NCBI GenBank assembly: GCA_947497245.1
Contig: CANMFO010000010.1
Coordinates: forward strand, 1 to 64,000
Reading direction: 5' to 3'
Length of the DNA stretch: 64,000 nt
Source: an uncultured Flavobacteriaceae bacterium
GTDB lineage: Bacteria; Bacteroidota; Bacteroidia; Flavobacteriales; Flavobacteriaceae
Made by a program: the position numbers and the translations under genes
Notes under the pieces: generated by a model
Seen by the model: the letters and a program-made list of their open reading frames with translations, nothing else
What the model was told of the DNA's origin: nothing
The model's database searches: none
Part shown: positions 29,088-38,574 of the stretch, in pieces
Numbering within the stretch: the first letter of the stretch is position 1
Layout of the letters: the number at the start of each line of letters is the position of its first letter

Positions 29088-29144
29088 ATGTTTTCAGCAA
29101 ATACAAATACTTGGTGGTGGAACAACTTACGACAACCTTCGTGA
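29088..29144 (+). CDS. trpL: trp operon leader peptide
   Basis: An 18-residue open frame, MFSANTNTWWWNNLRQPS, has three consecutive Trp codons at 29112-29120 and ends in TGA. It lies between the promoter box and a rho-independent terminator that precedes trpE, so it is a classic attenuation leader: ribosome stalling at the Trp codons when charged tRNA-Trp is scarce would free segment 29136-29144 for antiterminator pairing. The initiation site is unusual because the -7 box is almost adjacent to the ATG, leaving little or no 5' leader. Confidence 0.88.
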   Translation: MFSANTNTWWWNNLRQPS

Positions 29145-29206
29145 GCTGAGCATCATTGTAGTTAAACCATACAAGGCTTGTCATCACGACAGGCCTTTTT
29201 TCTTTT
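29126..29206 (+). promoter_or_regulatory. trp attenuator (pause hairpin, antiterminator, terminator)
   Basis: Three mutually exclusive structures are visible. First, a pause hairpin pairs 29126-29132 (CTTACGA) with 29139-29145 (TCGTGAG). Second, an antiterminator pairs 29136-29144 (CCTTCGTGA) with 29184-29193 (one bulged base). Third, a terminator pairs 29173-29182 with 29188-29197 (10 bp, one G-U) and is followed by TTTTTTCTTTT. The antiterminator captures the 3' arm of the terminator. This arrangement responds to translation of the trpL Trp codons. Confidence 0.85.
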
Positions 29207-29252
29207 CCTTTCCCATTGGGCGGGAAATGGATAAAATTTAAACGATTTAAGA

Positions 29253-30650
29253 ATGGATTACAAATTGACCTCCCATCACAAAAAGATCCTTGCGGATACC
29301 ATTACGCCGGTCAGCGTATACCTGAAGATCAGGGACCGTTTCCCGAACAGTATCCTCTTGGAGAGCAGCGACTACCATGCCAACGACAACAGTTTCTCCT
29401 ATATCTGCTGCAATCCGATCGCTTCGATCAAAGTGGAGGACGAAACGGTTCTCCAACAGTTTCCCGATGGCACTTCCAAGGAGATCAATATCGGGCCGGA
29501 CACCGATGTGGTGGAAATCATCCATCAGTTCGGTCAACGGTTCAGTGCAACGGAAAACGATTTTAAATTTATCGACAACGGCCTTTTTGGTTATATGGCC
29601 TATGATGCCGTACGGTATTTTGAAGATGTGCAGATCGGCAAAAAAGACAATTCAATAGCCATTCCGGACATTTATTACGCGGTCTACCAAAATGTGATCG
29701 CGATCAACCATTTCAAGAATGAGGCCTACCTCTTTGCCCATAGTTACGGGTCTGAAAACAACATTCCCGAAATTGAGCAAATCCTTAACGTAAAGAACTT
29801 TGCCTCCTACAATTTTACCAAGGACGGTAAAGCGGATTCAAACCTGGCGGATGAGGAATATAAAGAACACGTCCGTCTCGCCAAAAAGCACTGCCAACGC
29901 GGTGATGTTTTTCAACTGGTCCTGTCCAGGCGTTTTTCCCAAGGTTTTAAGGGCGACGAGTTCAACGTGTACCGTGCCCTGCGATCGGTAAACCCCTCTC
30001 CCTATCTGTTCTATTTCGATTACGGGGATTTTAAGATTTTCGGTAGTTCGCCCGAAGCCCAATTGATAGTCAAGAACGGAAGGGCGGAAATCCATCCCAT
30101 TGCGGGCACCTTTAAACGTACGGGGAACGATGAGCAGGATGCCGTTCTGGCCAAAAAACTGACCGAAGACGACAAGGAGAACAGTGAACACGTGATGTTG
30201 GTCGATCTTGCGCGAAACGATCTAAGTCGCAATGGAAACATGGTTACCGTGGACAACTACCGGGAAGTGCAGTTTTTCTCGCATGTCATCCACCTGGTTT
30301 CCAAGGTCACCGGGCAAAAGAAAAAGAACATTCCCACAATGAAGGTCGTTGCCGACACTTTTCCCGCGGGAACCTTGAGCGGTGCCCCCAAGCACATGGC
30401 CATGCAACTGATCGAAAAATACGAAAAAACAGGTCGTGGATATTATGGGGGGGCCATAGGGTTTATGGATTTCAACGGCAACTTCAACCACGCCATCATG
30501 ATCCGTACCTTCTTGAGCAAGAACCATCAATTGCACTATCAAGCCGGTGCCGGATTGGTCGCAGCCTCGGACCCGGAAGACGAATTGCAGGAAACCTATA
30601 ACAAACTGGGTGCTTTGACCAAAGCGCTTGAAATAGCGGAGACCATTTAG
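29253..30650 (+). CDS. trpE: Anthranilate synthase component I
   Basis: Converts chorismate to anthranilate with the TrpG glutaminase, the first committed step of Trp synthesis. It has 465 residues. The Trp feedback motif LLESS (residues 35-39) is intact, so product inhibition is expected. The chorismate-binding half contains NPSPYLFYFDYGDFKIFGSSPEA, HPIAGTFKRTG, DLARNDLSRN and the C-terminal AGAGLVAASDPEDELQET. It is the first structural gene after the attenuator, with trpG two bases downstream. Confidence 0.98.
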   Translation: MDYKLTSHHKKILADTITPVSVYLKIRDRFPNSILLESSDYHANDNSFSYICCNPIASIKVEDETVLQQFPDGTSKEINIGPDTDVVEIIHQFGQRFSATENDFKFIDNGLFGYMAYDAVRYFEDVQIGKKDNSIAIPDIYYAVYQNVIAINHFKNEAYLFAHSYGSENNIPEIEQILNVKNFASYNFTKDGKADSNLADEEYKEHVRLAKKHCQRGDVFQLVLSRRFSQGFKGDEFNVYRALRSVNPSPYLFYFDYGDFKIFGSSPEAQLIVKNGRAEIHPIAGTFKRTGNDEQDAVLAKKLTEDDKENSEHVMLVDLARNDLSRNGNMVTVDNYREVQFFSHVIHLVSKVTGQKKKNIPTMKVVADTFPAGTLSGAPKHMAMQLIEKYEKTGRGYYGGAIGFMDFNGNFNHAIMIRTFLSKNHQLHYQAGAGLVAASDPEDELQETYNKLGALTKALEIAETI

Positions 30651-30652
30651 AG

Positions 30653-31216
30653 ATGAAGAAAATATTAGTCATTGACAACTACGATAGTTTTACCTACAAC
30701 CTGGTACACTACCTGGAGGATCTGGATTGTTCGGTTACCGTAAAACGAAACGACCAACTGGACCTCGGGGAAGTGGCCGCATTCGAGAAAATCGTTTTGT
30801 CCCCGGGTCCGGGAATACCGGACGAGGCGGGATTGTTAAAACAGATCATCGCCACCTATGCCCCTACCAAAAGTATTTTTGGGGTGTGCTTGGGGCAACA
30901 GGCCATTGCCGAGGTATTTGGGGGCGAACTGATCAACCTGGACCAGGTGTACCACGGGATTGCCACTACGATCAAGATCACCAAAGATGACCGACTGTTC
31001 AACGACATGCCCAGCAAGATTCAAGTGGGGCGCTACCACTCCTGGGTCGTTGATCCGGACATGCCCGAGGTGTTGGAAACCACCTCGATCGATGAAAACG
31101 GTCAGGTCATGTCCCTCCGCCATAAGGAATACGATGTCCGCGCGGTACAATTCCATCCGGAATCGGTGTTGACACCCGAAGGAAAAAAAATACTTGAAAA
31201 CTGGTTAGAAAAATGA
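30653..31216 (+). CDS. trpG: Anthranilate synthase component II (glutamine amidotransferase)
   Basis: A 187-residue class I glutaminase supplying ammonia to TrpE. The catalytic Cys lies in FGVCLGQQAIAEVFGG, and the His and Glu in VQFHPESVLT. It is not fused to trpD, unlike the enteric enzyme. It overlaps trpD by four bases (ATGA), so the two are translationally coupled. It could also serve p-aminobenzoate synthesis if a pabB partner exists elsewhere. Confidence 0.97.
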   Translation: MKKILVIDNYDSFTYNLVHYLEDLDCSVTVKRNDQLDLGEVAAFEKIVLSPGPGIPDEAGLLKQIIATYAPTKSIFGVCLGQQAIAEVFGGELINLDQVYHGIATTIKITKDDRLFNDMPSKIQVGRYHSWVVDPDMPEVLETTSIDENGQVMSLRHKEYDVRAVQFHPESVLTPEGKKILENWLEK

Positions 31217-32205
31217 AAGACACACTTAACAGATTGATCAATCACGATATTCTCTCCAAAGCGGATGCCAAACAAATTCTGGTCAACATTGCCAAAGGGG
31301 ATTACAATACGAGCCAGATCGCTGCATTCCTGACCGTATATATGATGCGCAGCATAACCATTGAGGAGCTGGAAGGTTTCCGTGATGCCTTACTGGAACT
31401 CTGCCTGGCCATTGATCTAGCGGCCTACGAACCGATTGATCTGTGTGGCACGGGAGGCGACGGCAAGGACACCTTCAATATTTCCACTTTGGCCTCTTTT
31501 GTAACGGCCGGGGCGGGTGTAAAGGTGACCAAACACGGTAACTATGGGGTTTCCTCCAAATGCGGCAGTAGCAATGTCATGGAATTCCTGGGGGTGAAGT
31601 TCAGCAATGAAGCGGGGTTTTTGGAAAAATCCATCGACGAGGCCGGAATCTGTGTATTGCATGCGCCGCTTTTCCATCCAGCCATGAAAAATGTGGCGCC
31701 CATCCGTAGGGAGTTGGGGGTAAAGACCTTTTTTAACATGCTGGGGCCCATGGTAAACCCAGCTTTTCCCCAAAATCAGATGGTAGGGGTCTTCAATCTG
31801 GAATTGGCCCGGATGTATGGATACCTCTATCAGAATACGGACAAAAAGTTCACCGTGTTGCACGCCCTTGATGGATACGATGAAATCTCCCTGACCGGCA
31901 ATACCAAGACTATTTCCAACGATACCGAAGGGATGTTGCGACCGGAGGATTTTGGTGTAAGGGCCATAGCACAATCCGAAATTGTAGGCGGGGAAAGTAT
32001 AGAGGGTTCGGCCCAGATCTTCATGGATGTGCTGCAGGGCCACGGCACGGAAGCACAGAACAACGTTGTCTGTGCCAACGCAGGTGTGGCGATAGCCACG
32101 GCCAAAAATATTGGTCCGAGAGAAGGGTTCGAACTGGCAAAGGAATCGCTCTTGGGCGGAAAAGGCCTGGCCGCCCTTAAAAAATTACAAGAGTTAAGTA
32201 CCTAA
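31213..32205 (+). CDS. trpD: Anthranilate phosphoribosyltransferase
   Basis: Transfers phosphoribose from PRPP to anthranilate, 330 residues. The PRPP loop GTGGDGKDTFNISTLASFV (about residues 77-95) and the HGNYGVSSKCGSSNVMEFLG segment are diagnostic. Its stop codon overlaps the trpC start by one base (TAATG). Confidence 0.98.
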   Translation: MKDTLNRLINHDILSKADAKQILVNIAKGDYNTSQIAAFLTVYMMRSITIEELEGFRDALLELCLAIDLAAYEPIDLCGTGGDGKDTFNISTLASFVTAGAGVKVTKHGNYGVSSKCGSSNVMEFLGVKFSNEAGFLEKSIDEAGICVLHAPLFHPAMKNVAPIRRELGVKTFFNMLGPMVNPAFPQNQMVGVFNLELARMYGYLYQNTDKKFTVLHALDGYDEISLTGNTKTISNDTEGMLRPEDFGVRAIAQSEIVGGESIEGSAQIFMDVLQGHGTEAQNNVVCANAGVAIATAKNIGPREGFELAKESLLGGKGLAALKKLQELST

Positions 32206-32987
32206 TGGATATTCTTGAAAAAATTGTACGGGATAAACGCAGGGAAGTAGCTTTGAAAAAGTCCCTGATTCCGGTCTCCCAATTGGAAGGCTCGGTTCTT
32301 TTTGCCCGTGAGGGAGTTTCAATGGCCCGGACATTGCGCACCAGCCGTACCGGGGTCATTGCCGAGCACAAACGTCGGTCGCCCTCCAAATCGGTGATCA
32401 ATCAAAGTCTGAACGTGGCGGATGTCGCACAGGGCTATGAACTCGCGGGGGTTTGTGGGATGTCGGTCCTGACCGACGGAAAGTACTTTGGTGGCTCCCT
32501 GGACGACCTCATGCACGCGAGGGCCGCAGTGCAAATACCCCTGTTACGCAAAGAATTCATGATCGACGAATACCAGATACTGGAAGCCAAGGCATATGGG
32601 GCGGATGCCATACTGCTGATCGCCGCCATCCTGACGCCATCGGAAATCAAGATTTTTTCAGAGCTCGCCAAGAGCATCGGATTGGATGTACTGTTGGAAG
32701 TGCACAATGAGGAGGAACTGCGCAAATCGATCATGCCAAGTTTGGATATGCTCGGGGTGAACAACAGAAATTTGAAGACCTTTGACGTCAGTCTGGACAT
32801 AAGCAAATCGCTCTCCCGACAAATCCCGGACGATTTTGTAAAAGTATCCGAGAGCGGTATCAGCTCGGTAGGTGCGATACGCGATCTAAGGCAATACGGG
32901 TATCAGGGCTTTTTGATAGGGGAGAATTTCATGAAGACCGATGATCCTGGGGCAAACGCCCTTGATTTTATCAAAGCACTAAGCTAA
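32205..32987 (+). CDS. trpC: Indole-3-glycerol-phosphate synthase
   Basis: Cyclises CdRP to indole-glycerol phosphate, a 260-residue (beta/alpha)8 barrel. Conserved elements are AEHKRRSPSKSVI, LRKEFMIDEYQI (catalytic Lys), LGVNNRNLKTF and SESGISS. It is separate from trpF, which follows after 30 bp. Confidence 0.97.
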   Translation: MDILEKIVRDKRREVALKKSLIPVSQLEGSVLFAREGVSMARTLRTSRTGVIAEHKRRSPSKSVINQSLNVADVAQGYELAGVCGMSVLTDGKYFGGSLDDLMHARAAVQIPLLRKEFMIDEYQILEAKAYGADAILLIAAILTPSEIKIFSELAKSIGLDVLLEVHNEEELRKSIMPSLDMLGVNNRNLKTFDVSLDISKSLSRQIPDDFVKVSESGISSVGAIRDLRQYGYQGFLIGENFMKTDDPGANALDFIKALS

Positions 32988-33017
32988 AACGGCACAATAG
33001 GAAAAGGCATTTCACAA

Positions 33018-33719
33018 ATGGACCACGACTATACGAACAAAGCGGAAAAACCCACGACTTGGGAGCATAAAAAGCTCAAGTTCAAGGTCTGCGGTATGAA
33101 TCGTAATACTTCGGAGGTGGCCAATTTAAAGCCCGACTATCTGGGTTTTATCTTTTGGGGACCGTCCAAGCGCAAGCTTACCGAACCGATACCCGATATT
33201 CCGCACAGCATCAAAAAAGTGGGGGTCTTTGTGGATGCCAGCGTGGAGGAAATCATCGAAAAAATCAAAACCCATCAGCTATTGGCCGTTCAATTGCACG
33301 GACAGGAAACTGCAGCATTCTGCAAGCAATTGATAGCCAGTTCCGAAAAGGCCGGCGGGCGACGCCCCATCATCATAAAAGTTTTCTCCATTGCCGCGGA
33401 TTTCAATTTTGATGCCCTCTCCCCATATGAAGACGTCAGCGATTTCTATCTATTCGATACAAAAGGCAAACTTCCGGGAGGTAACGGGTTCGCCTTTGAC
33501 TGGAAGGTATTGGAAAAATACCCCGCTACCAAACCCTATTTTTTGAGCGGTGGGATCGGCCTGGAAGAAATACAGTCCATAAAGGAATTCCTAAAACGCC
33601 CGGAATCCAGGTACTGCCACGCCATTGATGTAAACAGCAGATTCGAGCTGGCACCCGGGTTGAAAGATATAGACCGTCTGGAAGAATTCAAAAGAAGCAT
33701 GGCACAAAGCAATTACTGA
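33018..33719 (+). CDS. trpF: Phosphoribosylanthranilate isomerase
   Basis: Amadori rearrangement of phosphoribosyl-anthranilate, 233 residues. The catalytic Cys is in FKVCGMN (about residue 25) and the general acid Asp in YLFDTKGKLPGGNG. LAVQLHGQE and FLSGGIGLEEI are also typical. The protein carries an N-terminal tail of about 20 residues (DHDYTNKAEKPTTWEHK) that most TrpF lack. There is no closer in-frame ATG before the core, so the extension is probably real. Confidence 0.95.
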   Translation: MDHDYTNKAEKPTTWEHKKLKFKVCGMNRNTSEVANLKPDYLGFIFWGPSKRKLTEPIPDIPHSIKKVGVFVDASVEEIIEKIKTHQLLAVQLHGQETAAFCKQLIASSEKAGGRRPIIIKVFSIAADFNFDALSPYEDVSDFYLFDTKGKLPGGNGFAFDWKVLEKYPATKPYFLSGGIGLEEIQSIKEFLKRPESRYCHAIDVNSRFELAPGLKDIDRLEEFKRSMAQSNY

Positions 33720-33737
33720 TTATTGATTACGAAAAAT

Positions 33738-34919
33738 ATGACATACCACGCGGACGAAAAAGGCTATTACGGCGAATTTGGGGGAGCCTTTATTCCGGAA
33801 ATGCTCTACCCCAATACCGAAGAACTTCGGCAGAACTATATCCGTATCATGCAGGACCCTTCCTTTGGGAAAGAGTTCGACCAACTGCTCAAGGATTATG
33901 TGGGTCGTCCCACCCCGCTCTATTTTGCGGAACGCCTATCGGGGAAGTTCAATACCAAAATCTATTTGAAACGGGAGGACCTGTGCCACACCGGTGCGCA
34001 CAAGGTCAACAATACGATTGGGCAGATCCTGATGGCGAAGAAATTGGGCAAAAATCGGATCATTGCGGAAACCGGTGCCGGACAGCACGGAGTGGCGACC
34101 GCTACGGTATGCGCACTGATGGGTATAGAATGTGTGGTGTATATGGGCGAAATCGATATTGCCCGACAGGCTCCCAATGTGGCCCGTATGAAGATGCTCG
34201 GCGCCGAGGTCAGGCCTGCGCTCTCGGGTAGTCGGACACTGAAGGATGCCACTAACGAGGCCATTCGCGATTGGATCAACAATCCTGTCGACACGCATTA
34301 CATCATTGGTTCCGTGGTAGGACCCCACCCCTATCCCGATATGGTAGCCCGCTTCCAATCGGTCATCTCGAAAGAGATCCGGTGGCAACTAATGGAAAAA
34401 GAGGGGCGGGAAAACCCGGATTATATCGTTGCCTGCGTAGGGGGCGGCAGCAATGCGGCGGGCGCCTACTACCATTATCTGGACAATGGCGATGTGGGCA
34501 TCATAGCTGTGGAAGCCGCGGGAAAAGGAGTCCATTCAGGCGAAAGTGCGGCAACTTCCGCTCTGGGAAAAGTGGGTATCATCCACGGCAGCAAAACCCT
34601 TTTGATGCAGACACCGGACGGACAGATTACCGAACCCTACTCGATTTCCGCGGGATTGGACTATCCCGGTGTTGGGCCCATGCACTCCCATTTGTTCAAA
34701 TCGGGCCGGGGCGAGTTCATATCCATTACGGACGATGAGGCCATGGCCGCAGGCTTGATGGTTTCGAAATTGGAGGGCATCATCCCCGCCATCGAAACCT
34801 CACATGCCTTTGCCATTTTAGAGCATAGGCCGTTTAGGTCCGAAGACGTGGTGGTAATCAACCTTTCCGGTCGCGGGGACAAGGATCTGAGCACCTATAT
34901 TGATCATTTCAAGTTATAA
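33738..34919 (+). CDS. trpB: Tryptophan synthase beta chain
   Basis: PLP enzyme condensing indole and serine, 393 residues from the ATG at 33738 (a TTG at 33723 would add five). The PLP lysine is in HTGAHKVNN, and the phosphate-binding loop is GGGSNA. This is the standard TrpB1 form ([15 protein letters not shown] start), which works as a complex with TrpA encoded directly downstream. Confidence 0.98.
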   Translation: MTYHADEKGYYGEFGGAFIPEMLYPNTEELRQNYIRIMQDPSFGKEFDQLLKDYVGRPTPLYFAERLSGKFNTKIYLKREDLCHTGAHKVNNTIGQILMAKKLGKNRIIAETGAGQHGVATATVCALMGIECVVYMGEIDIARQAPNVARMKMLGAEVRPALSGSRTLKDATNEAIRDWINNPVDTHYIIGSVVGPHPYPDMVARFQSVISKEIRWQLMEKEGRENPDYIVACVGGGSNAAGAYYHYLDNGDVGIIAVEAAGKGVHSGESAATSALGKVGIIHGSKTLLMQTPDGQITEPYSISAGLDYPGVGPMHSHLFKSGRGEFISITDDEAMAAGLMVSKLEGIIPAIETSHAFAILEHRPFRSEDVVVINLSGRGDKDLSTYIDHFKL

Positions 34920-34921
34920 GT

Positions 34922-35695
34922 ATGGCATTCATGAACAGGATCAACAAAAAATTACAGGAAGACAGGAAACTGCTCTCCATCTATTTTACGGCTGGATATC
35001 CATCACTGGACGATACCTCGCGCATTATCCAAGAATTGGAAGAAAACGGCGTGGATATGATCGAAATAGGAATGCCCTTCAGCGATCCCCTGGCAGATGG
35101 GCCTACCATACAGCAAAGTTCCACGGCGGCCCTTCAAAACGGGATGACCACGGCGCTTCTTTTTGAGCAGCTGAAGGACATACGAAAATCCGTGTCCATA
35201 CCCCTGATCCTTATGGGGTATTTCAATCCCATGTTCCAGTACGGAGTGGAAGCCTTCTGCAAAAAGTGTCAGGAAATTGGGATTGATGGCATCATTGTCC
35301 CCGATCTTCCGTTGGACGTTTTCAAGGATGATTATGAAGCCACCTTCAAAAAATACGGATTGGTCAATGTGTTTTTGATCACTCCCCAGACCAGTGAAGA
35401 GCGCATCCGGCAGATTGATGCCACCTCCGACGCCTTTGTTTACATGGTCAGTTCGGCAAGTGTTACCGGATCCAAGGAAGGCTTTGGAAACATCCAGACG
35501 GATTACTTTGAACGGATCGCGTCCATGGGGCTAAAAAACCCACAGATCGTGGGCTTCGGCATTAGCAACGCGACCACTTTTCAAGCGGCTACCAAGAACG
35601 CCAAAGGGGCCATCATCGGTTCCGCGTTTATCAAACACCTCGCCCGAAACGGGGTGGATGCCATTGGGGAGTTTGTAAAAAGCATCCGGGCGTAA
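34922..35695 (+). CDS. trpA: Tryptophan synthase alpha chain
   Basis: Cleaves indole-glycerol phosphate and channels indole to TrpB, 257 residues. The catalytic Glu and Asp are in MIEIGMPFSDPLADGPTIQ. YFNPMFQYG and the phosphate loop GFGISNATTF are conserved. Its stop codon overlaps the start of the next small gene by one base. Confidence 0.98.
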   Translation: MAFMNRINKKLQEDRKLLSIYFTAGYPSLDDTSRIIQELEENGVDMIEIGMPFSDPLADGPTIQQSSTAALQNGMTTALLFEQLKDIRKSVSIPLILMGYFNPMFQYGVEAFCKKCQEIGIDGIIVPDLPLDVFKDDYEATFKKYGLVNVFLITPQTSEERIRQIDATSDAFVYMVSSASVTGSKEGFGNIQTDYFERIASMGLKNPQIVGFGISNATTFQAATKNAKGAIIGSAFIKHLARNGVDAIGEFVKSIRA

Positions 35696-35925
35696 TGGCC
35701 AATTTACCCAACAACTGGAAAATCGTGGTTCTTTTGTCCCTCAGCCTGGGTCTGGCCCCTTTTTTTCCGGAACCCCATCTCTGGGGGAAAATCAAATGGG
35801 TCGCCGGGGGGGCGGTTGATATGGCGATCAAAGATTGGTTCGATCTGTTCTTGCATGGATTTCCCTTCGTGCTTTTGATCCGATTGGGGGTTTTGGGACT
35901 GTTGCGGGGCATCAAAAAGAATTGA
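35695..35925 (+). CDS. Small membrane protein coupled to trpA, function unknown
   Basis: 76 residues, not recognised. It has two hydrophobic segments (IVVLLSLSLGLAPFF and GFPFVLLIRLGVLGLL) and a Lys-rich end. Its ATG overlaps the trpA stop (TAATG), which strongly implies it is translated and belongs to the trp transcript. The WGKIKWVAGGAVDMAIKDWFDLFLHG middle region suggests a short helical hairpin. A role in tryptophan metabolism is possible only by association. Confidence 0.65.
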   Translation: MANLPNNWKIVVLLSLSLGLAPFFPEPHLWGKIKWVAGGAVDMAIKDWFDLFLHGFPFVLLIRLGVLGLLRGIKKN

Positions 35926-36005
35926 AGGAACATTCTGCCCTTTCGTCCAAGTTGTTTACAGCTATTATCCTTACATTTAATCTCTCGGAAACAATCCCGA
36001 CCAGC

Positions 36006-37505
36006 ATGAGAAAACTTGTACCGTTATTGACAATTTTTGTCAATTTTTTTGCCTTGGCCCAAGAAGATTCCCAGCTCAAATCCCAAGTACGCCATAGCAT
36101 CGATGAACTGCGCGAGTTCGTGTCCATTCCCAATGATGCCCTGGAGCATGCCGATATCAACAGAAACCTGAGTTGGTTGACCAAAAAATTCAACGACAGG
36201 GGGTTTAATTCCTCTGTCCTCCCCACGGAAGGGGAATCCCTTTTTTTTGCGGCCCTTCCCATGGACGATACTAAACCCACCATCCTATTTTACATGCATT
36301 TGGACGGGCAGGCGGTCGATCCTTCAAAATGGGATCAGCCCAATCCGTACAACATTGTGCTGAAATCGAAAAATGGTGATGGCTGGAAAACCCGTACTTT
36401 CGACGAACTGGCAACCGATATCAACTATGACTGGCGCCTTTTCGGGCGGTCCACATCCGATGACAAAGGGCCCATCGTCATGTTTCTGAACAGCATCGAC
36501 CTTTTGAAAAAAAACGGGATCGAAATCCCCTTCAACGTAAAAGTGATCTTGGACAGTGAGGAGGAAAAAGGCAGTACCCCCTTGCCCAAGGCGGTCAAGG
36601 AATACCGCGAACTGTTGGAAGCCGATTTTTTGGTCATCAACGACGGACCGGTGCATCCTTCACAAAAACCTACGGTGGTCTATGGCTGCAGGGGCATTAC
36701 TACCCTGTCGCTCACCACCTACGGACCTATAAGGCCCCAGCACAGTGGCCACTATGGGAACTATGCGCCAAATCCGGGGTTTCAATTGGCACAGGCCTTG
36801 GCAGGTATGAAGGATGCGGATGGAAGGGTATTGATCGAAGGCTACTACGATGGTATTTCCCTGGACGATGCCTCCATGGCCGTTCTTAAAAACGTGCCCG
36901 ATGACCGGGAAGCCATCCATGCGGACCTTGGGGTAAAAACTCCTGAAAAAGTGGGCGGGTTTTACCAGGAAGCACTCCAATACCCATCGCTGAACATTCG
37001 AGGGTTGGGCTCCGGATGGATAGGGGAAAAAGCACGGACCATTGTTCCGGAAAGCGCCACGGCCGAAATCGATCTTCGGCTGGTACCCGAGACCGACGGT
37101 ACCCGATTGAAGCAATTGGTCAAAAACCACATAGAACAACAGGGATTTTATATCATGGACAGTATACCTACCAGGGCGCAACGGATGGCGCACGACAAGG
37201 TCATGACCATTATCGAAGGGACCGTGACCAACGCCTTCCGAACCGATTTGGACGACACCTACGGCAATTTTCTTGTAAAAACCCTGAACGCCACCTTTGG
37301 AGAAGAAGTGGTACAGATCCGTACCATGGGCGGCACCGTACCGATCGCCCCTTTCATAAATGAGCTGAAGATTCCGGCTTTTATCGTTCCCATGGTAAAT
37401 CCTGACAACAACCAGCACAGCCCCAATGAAAACCTGAGGATCGGACAGATCGCCTATGGCATTCGCGCGTTTTATGGAATTTTGGGTTCAAATACCATCA
37501 AATAG
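36006..37505 (+). CDS. Secreted M20 family metallopeptidase
   Basis: 499 residues from the ATG at 36006, chosen because it gives a signal peptide (MRKLVPLLTIFVNFFALAQ). The M20 zinc site is visible: His98 in YMHLDGQ, Asp152 in TSDDKGP, the Glu pair in DSEEEKGS (about 183-190), and later conserved Gly/His segments (VYGCRGITTL, QHSGHYGN). M20 enzymes hydrolyse dipeptides or N-acyl amino acids. With a signal peptide this one likely works in the periplasm or outside, supplying peptides. It is separated from the trp operon by 80 bp. Confidence 0.87.
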   Translation: MRKLVPLLTIFVNFFALAQEDSQLKSQVRHSIDELREFVSIPNDALEHADINRNLSWLTKKFNDRGFNSSVLPTEGESLFFAALPMDDTKPTILFYMHLDGQAVDPSKWDQPNPYNIVLKSKNGDGWKTRTFDELATDINYDWRLFGRSTSDDKGPIVMFLNSIDLLKKNGIEIPFNVKVILDSEEEKGSTPLPKAVKEYRELLEADFLVINDGPVHPSQKPTVVYGCRGITTLSLTTYGPIRPQHSGHYGNYAPNPGFQLAQALAGMKDADGRVLIEGYYDGISLDDASMAVLKNVPDDREAIHADLGVKTPEKVGGFYQEALQYPSLNIRGLGSGWIGEKARTIVPESATAEIDLRLVPETDGTRLKQLVKNHIEQQGFYIMDSIPTRAQRMAHDKVMTIIEGTVTNAFRTDLDDTYGNFLVKTLNATFGEEVVQIRTMGGTVPIAPFINELKIPAFIVPMVNPDNNQHSPNENLRIGQIAYGIRAFYGILGSNTIK

Positions 37506-37590
37506 TACTATGTGTACATTCTTTACGTTTTATTAGGGTACACTATTGAAGTCTTTGGCATCTTTTTCCCAGGGACGAACCCTTATCCAA

Positions 37591-38550
37591 ATGAAAATAT
37601 ACGCCCAAGCGCTCATTTTTTCCCTTTTCATTGCTTCCAATGCCCAAAGTGTTCGAATTGTAGATAGCTTGGAGCTTCTACCGGTTCCATACGCCACCAT
37701 ATCCTTCGGTGACGGTATGGGTACCTTTGCCGATGGGGAGGGGCGGTTTGTGTTCGTACCGAAAAGATACCCCGGTGTGGACACCCTGTACATTTCGGCC
37801 ATTGGCTATGCTGAAAAGACCATTGCCGTGGAATCCCTGAAGGAAAAAATCCATCTTCGTCCAGAAATCTCCGAGCTGTCCGAAGTGGTCGTTTCGGCCC
37901 CCAGAAAGGGAAAATTCCGGTTGCGGAAGCAAAAGCCCGGCACGCACAATGATGTTTTCGGTTGCTGGCTTCCCACGGTTGAAAGCGAGGTGGCCGTTTA
38001 TTTTGGTCGCTACCAGGGCAGGCCCACGCAAATTTCAAAGCTGCTGCTTCCCATCAACGCAGAATCGCAGTACAAGTCGAAGGGAAAAGGGAAGTATGCC
38101 ACCATTTTTCGCATCCAATTCTATGAAAACGACCACGGGTCCCCCGGGGCCGCCCTCCCATTCGGGGAGGTGGTTTTTTCCATAGACGAAAAAGCGGACA
38201 AAGTATTTGAACTGGATGTACGGTCAAAATCAATCTATATCCCCGAAAGGGGCATTTACTGCTCCCTTCAGGTGTTGGGCTACGCCGATAAGGAAGGGGG
38301 TCTGGCCCAATCCAAAAAATACAGGGAAATCAAAACACCGCGGGGAATACAAAAAATATCGACCTCCTTTCGGCCGTTGCTCCCCTTTTCCAAGGGCCGG
38401 CCCGATCAGAGCACCTATGTAAGGCGTATTTTTTTGAACAACAAAAAATGGCAGGTTTTTGATCGGACGTACAACAAAAATTCGAACCTGATCCAGACCG
38501 GCCATCGGAACTATGCCATGGGTGCGGAGTTCAAGGTCTATGAAGATTAA
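37591..38550 (+). CDS. Carboxypeptidase-regulatory-like (TonB-plug-associated type) exported protein
   Basis: 319 residues from the ATG at 37591, with a signal peptide (MKIYAQALIFSLFIASNAQ). An N-terminal CarboxypepD_reg-like beta-sandwich (VRIVDSLELLPVPYATISF...EGRFVF...DTLYISAIGYAEKTI) ends in the characteristic LSEVVVSAPRK. The remaining 200 residues resemble no enzyme I know. The N-terminal domain is the same type found before SusC/TonB receptors, but no receptor barrel follows. It is probably an outer-membrane-associated or periplasmic structural protein. Confidence 0.72.
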   Translation: MKIYAQALIFSLFIASNAQSVRIVDSLELLPVPYATISFGDGMGTFADGEGRFVFVPKRYPGVDTLYISAIGYAEKTIAVESLKEKIHLRPEISELSEVVVSAPRKGKFRLRKQKPGTHNDVFGCWLPTVESEVAVYFGRYQGRPTQISKLLLPINAESQYKSKGKGKYATIFRIQFYENDHGSPGAALPFGEVVFSIDEKADKVFELDVRSKSIYIPERGIYCSLQVLGYADKEGGLAQSKKYREIKTPRGIQKISTSFRPLLPFSKGRPDQSTYVRRIFLNNKKWQVFDRTYNKNSNLIQTGHRNYAMGAEFKVYED

Positions 38551-38574
38551 TGGTTCCGGGTTTCGCCGATATGA

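Noticed and set aside
35835-36005. N-terminal extension of the M20 peptidase frame
   Set aside because: It overlaps the coupled small membrane protein gene, and the ATG at 36006 restores a proper signal peptide.
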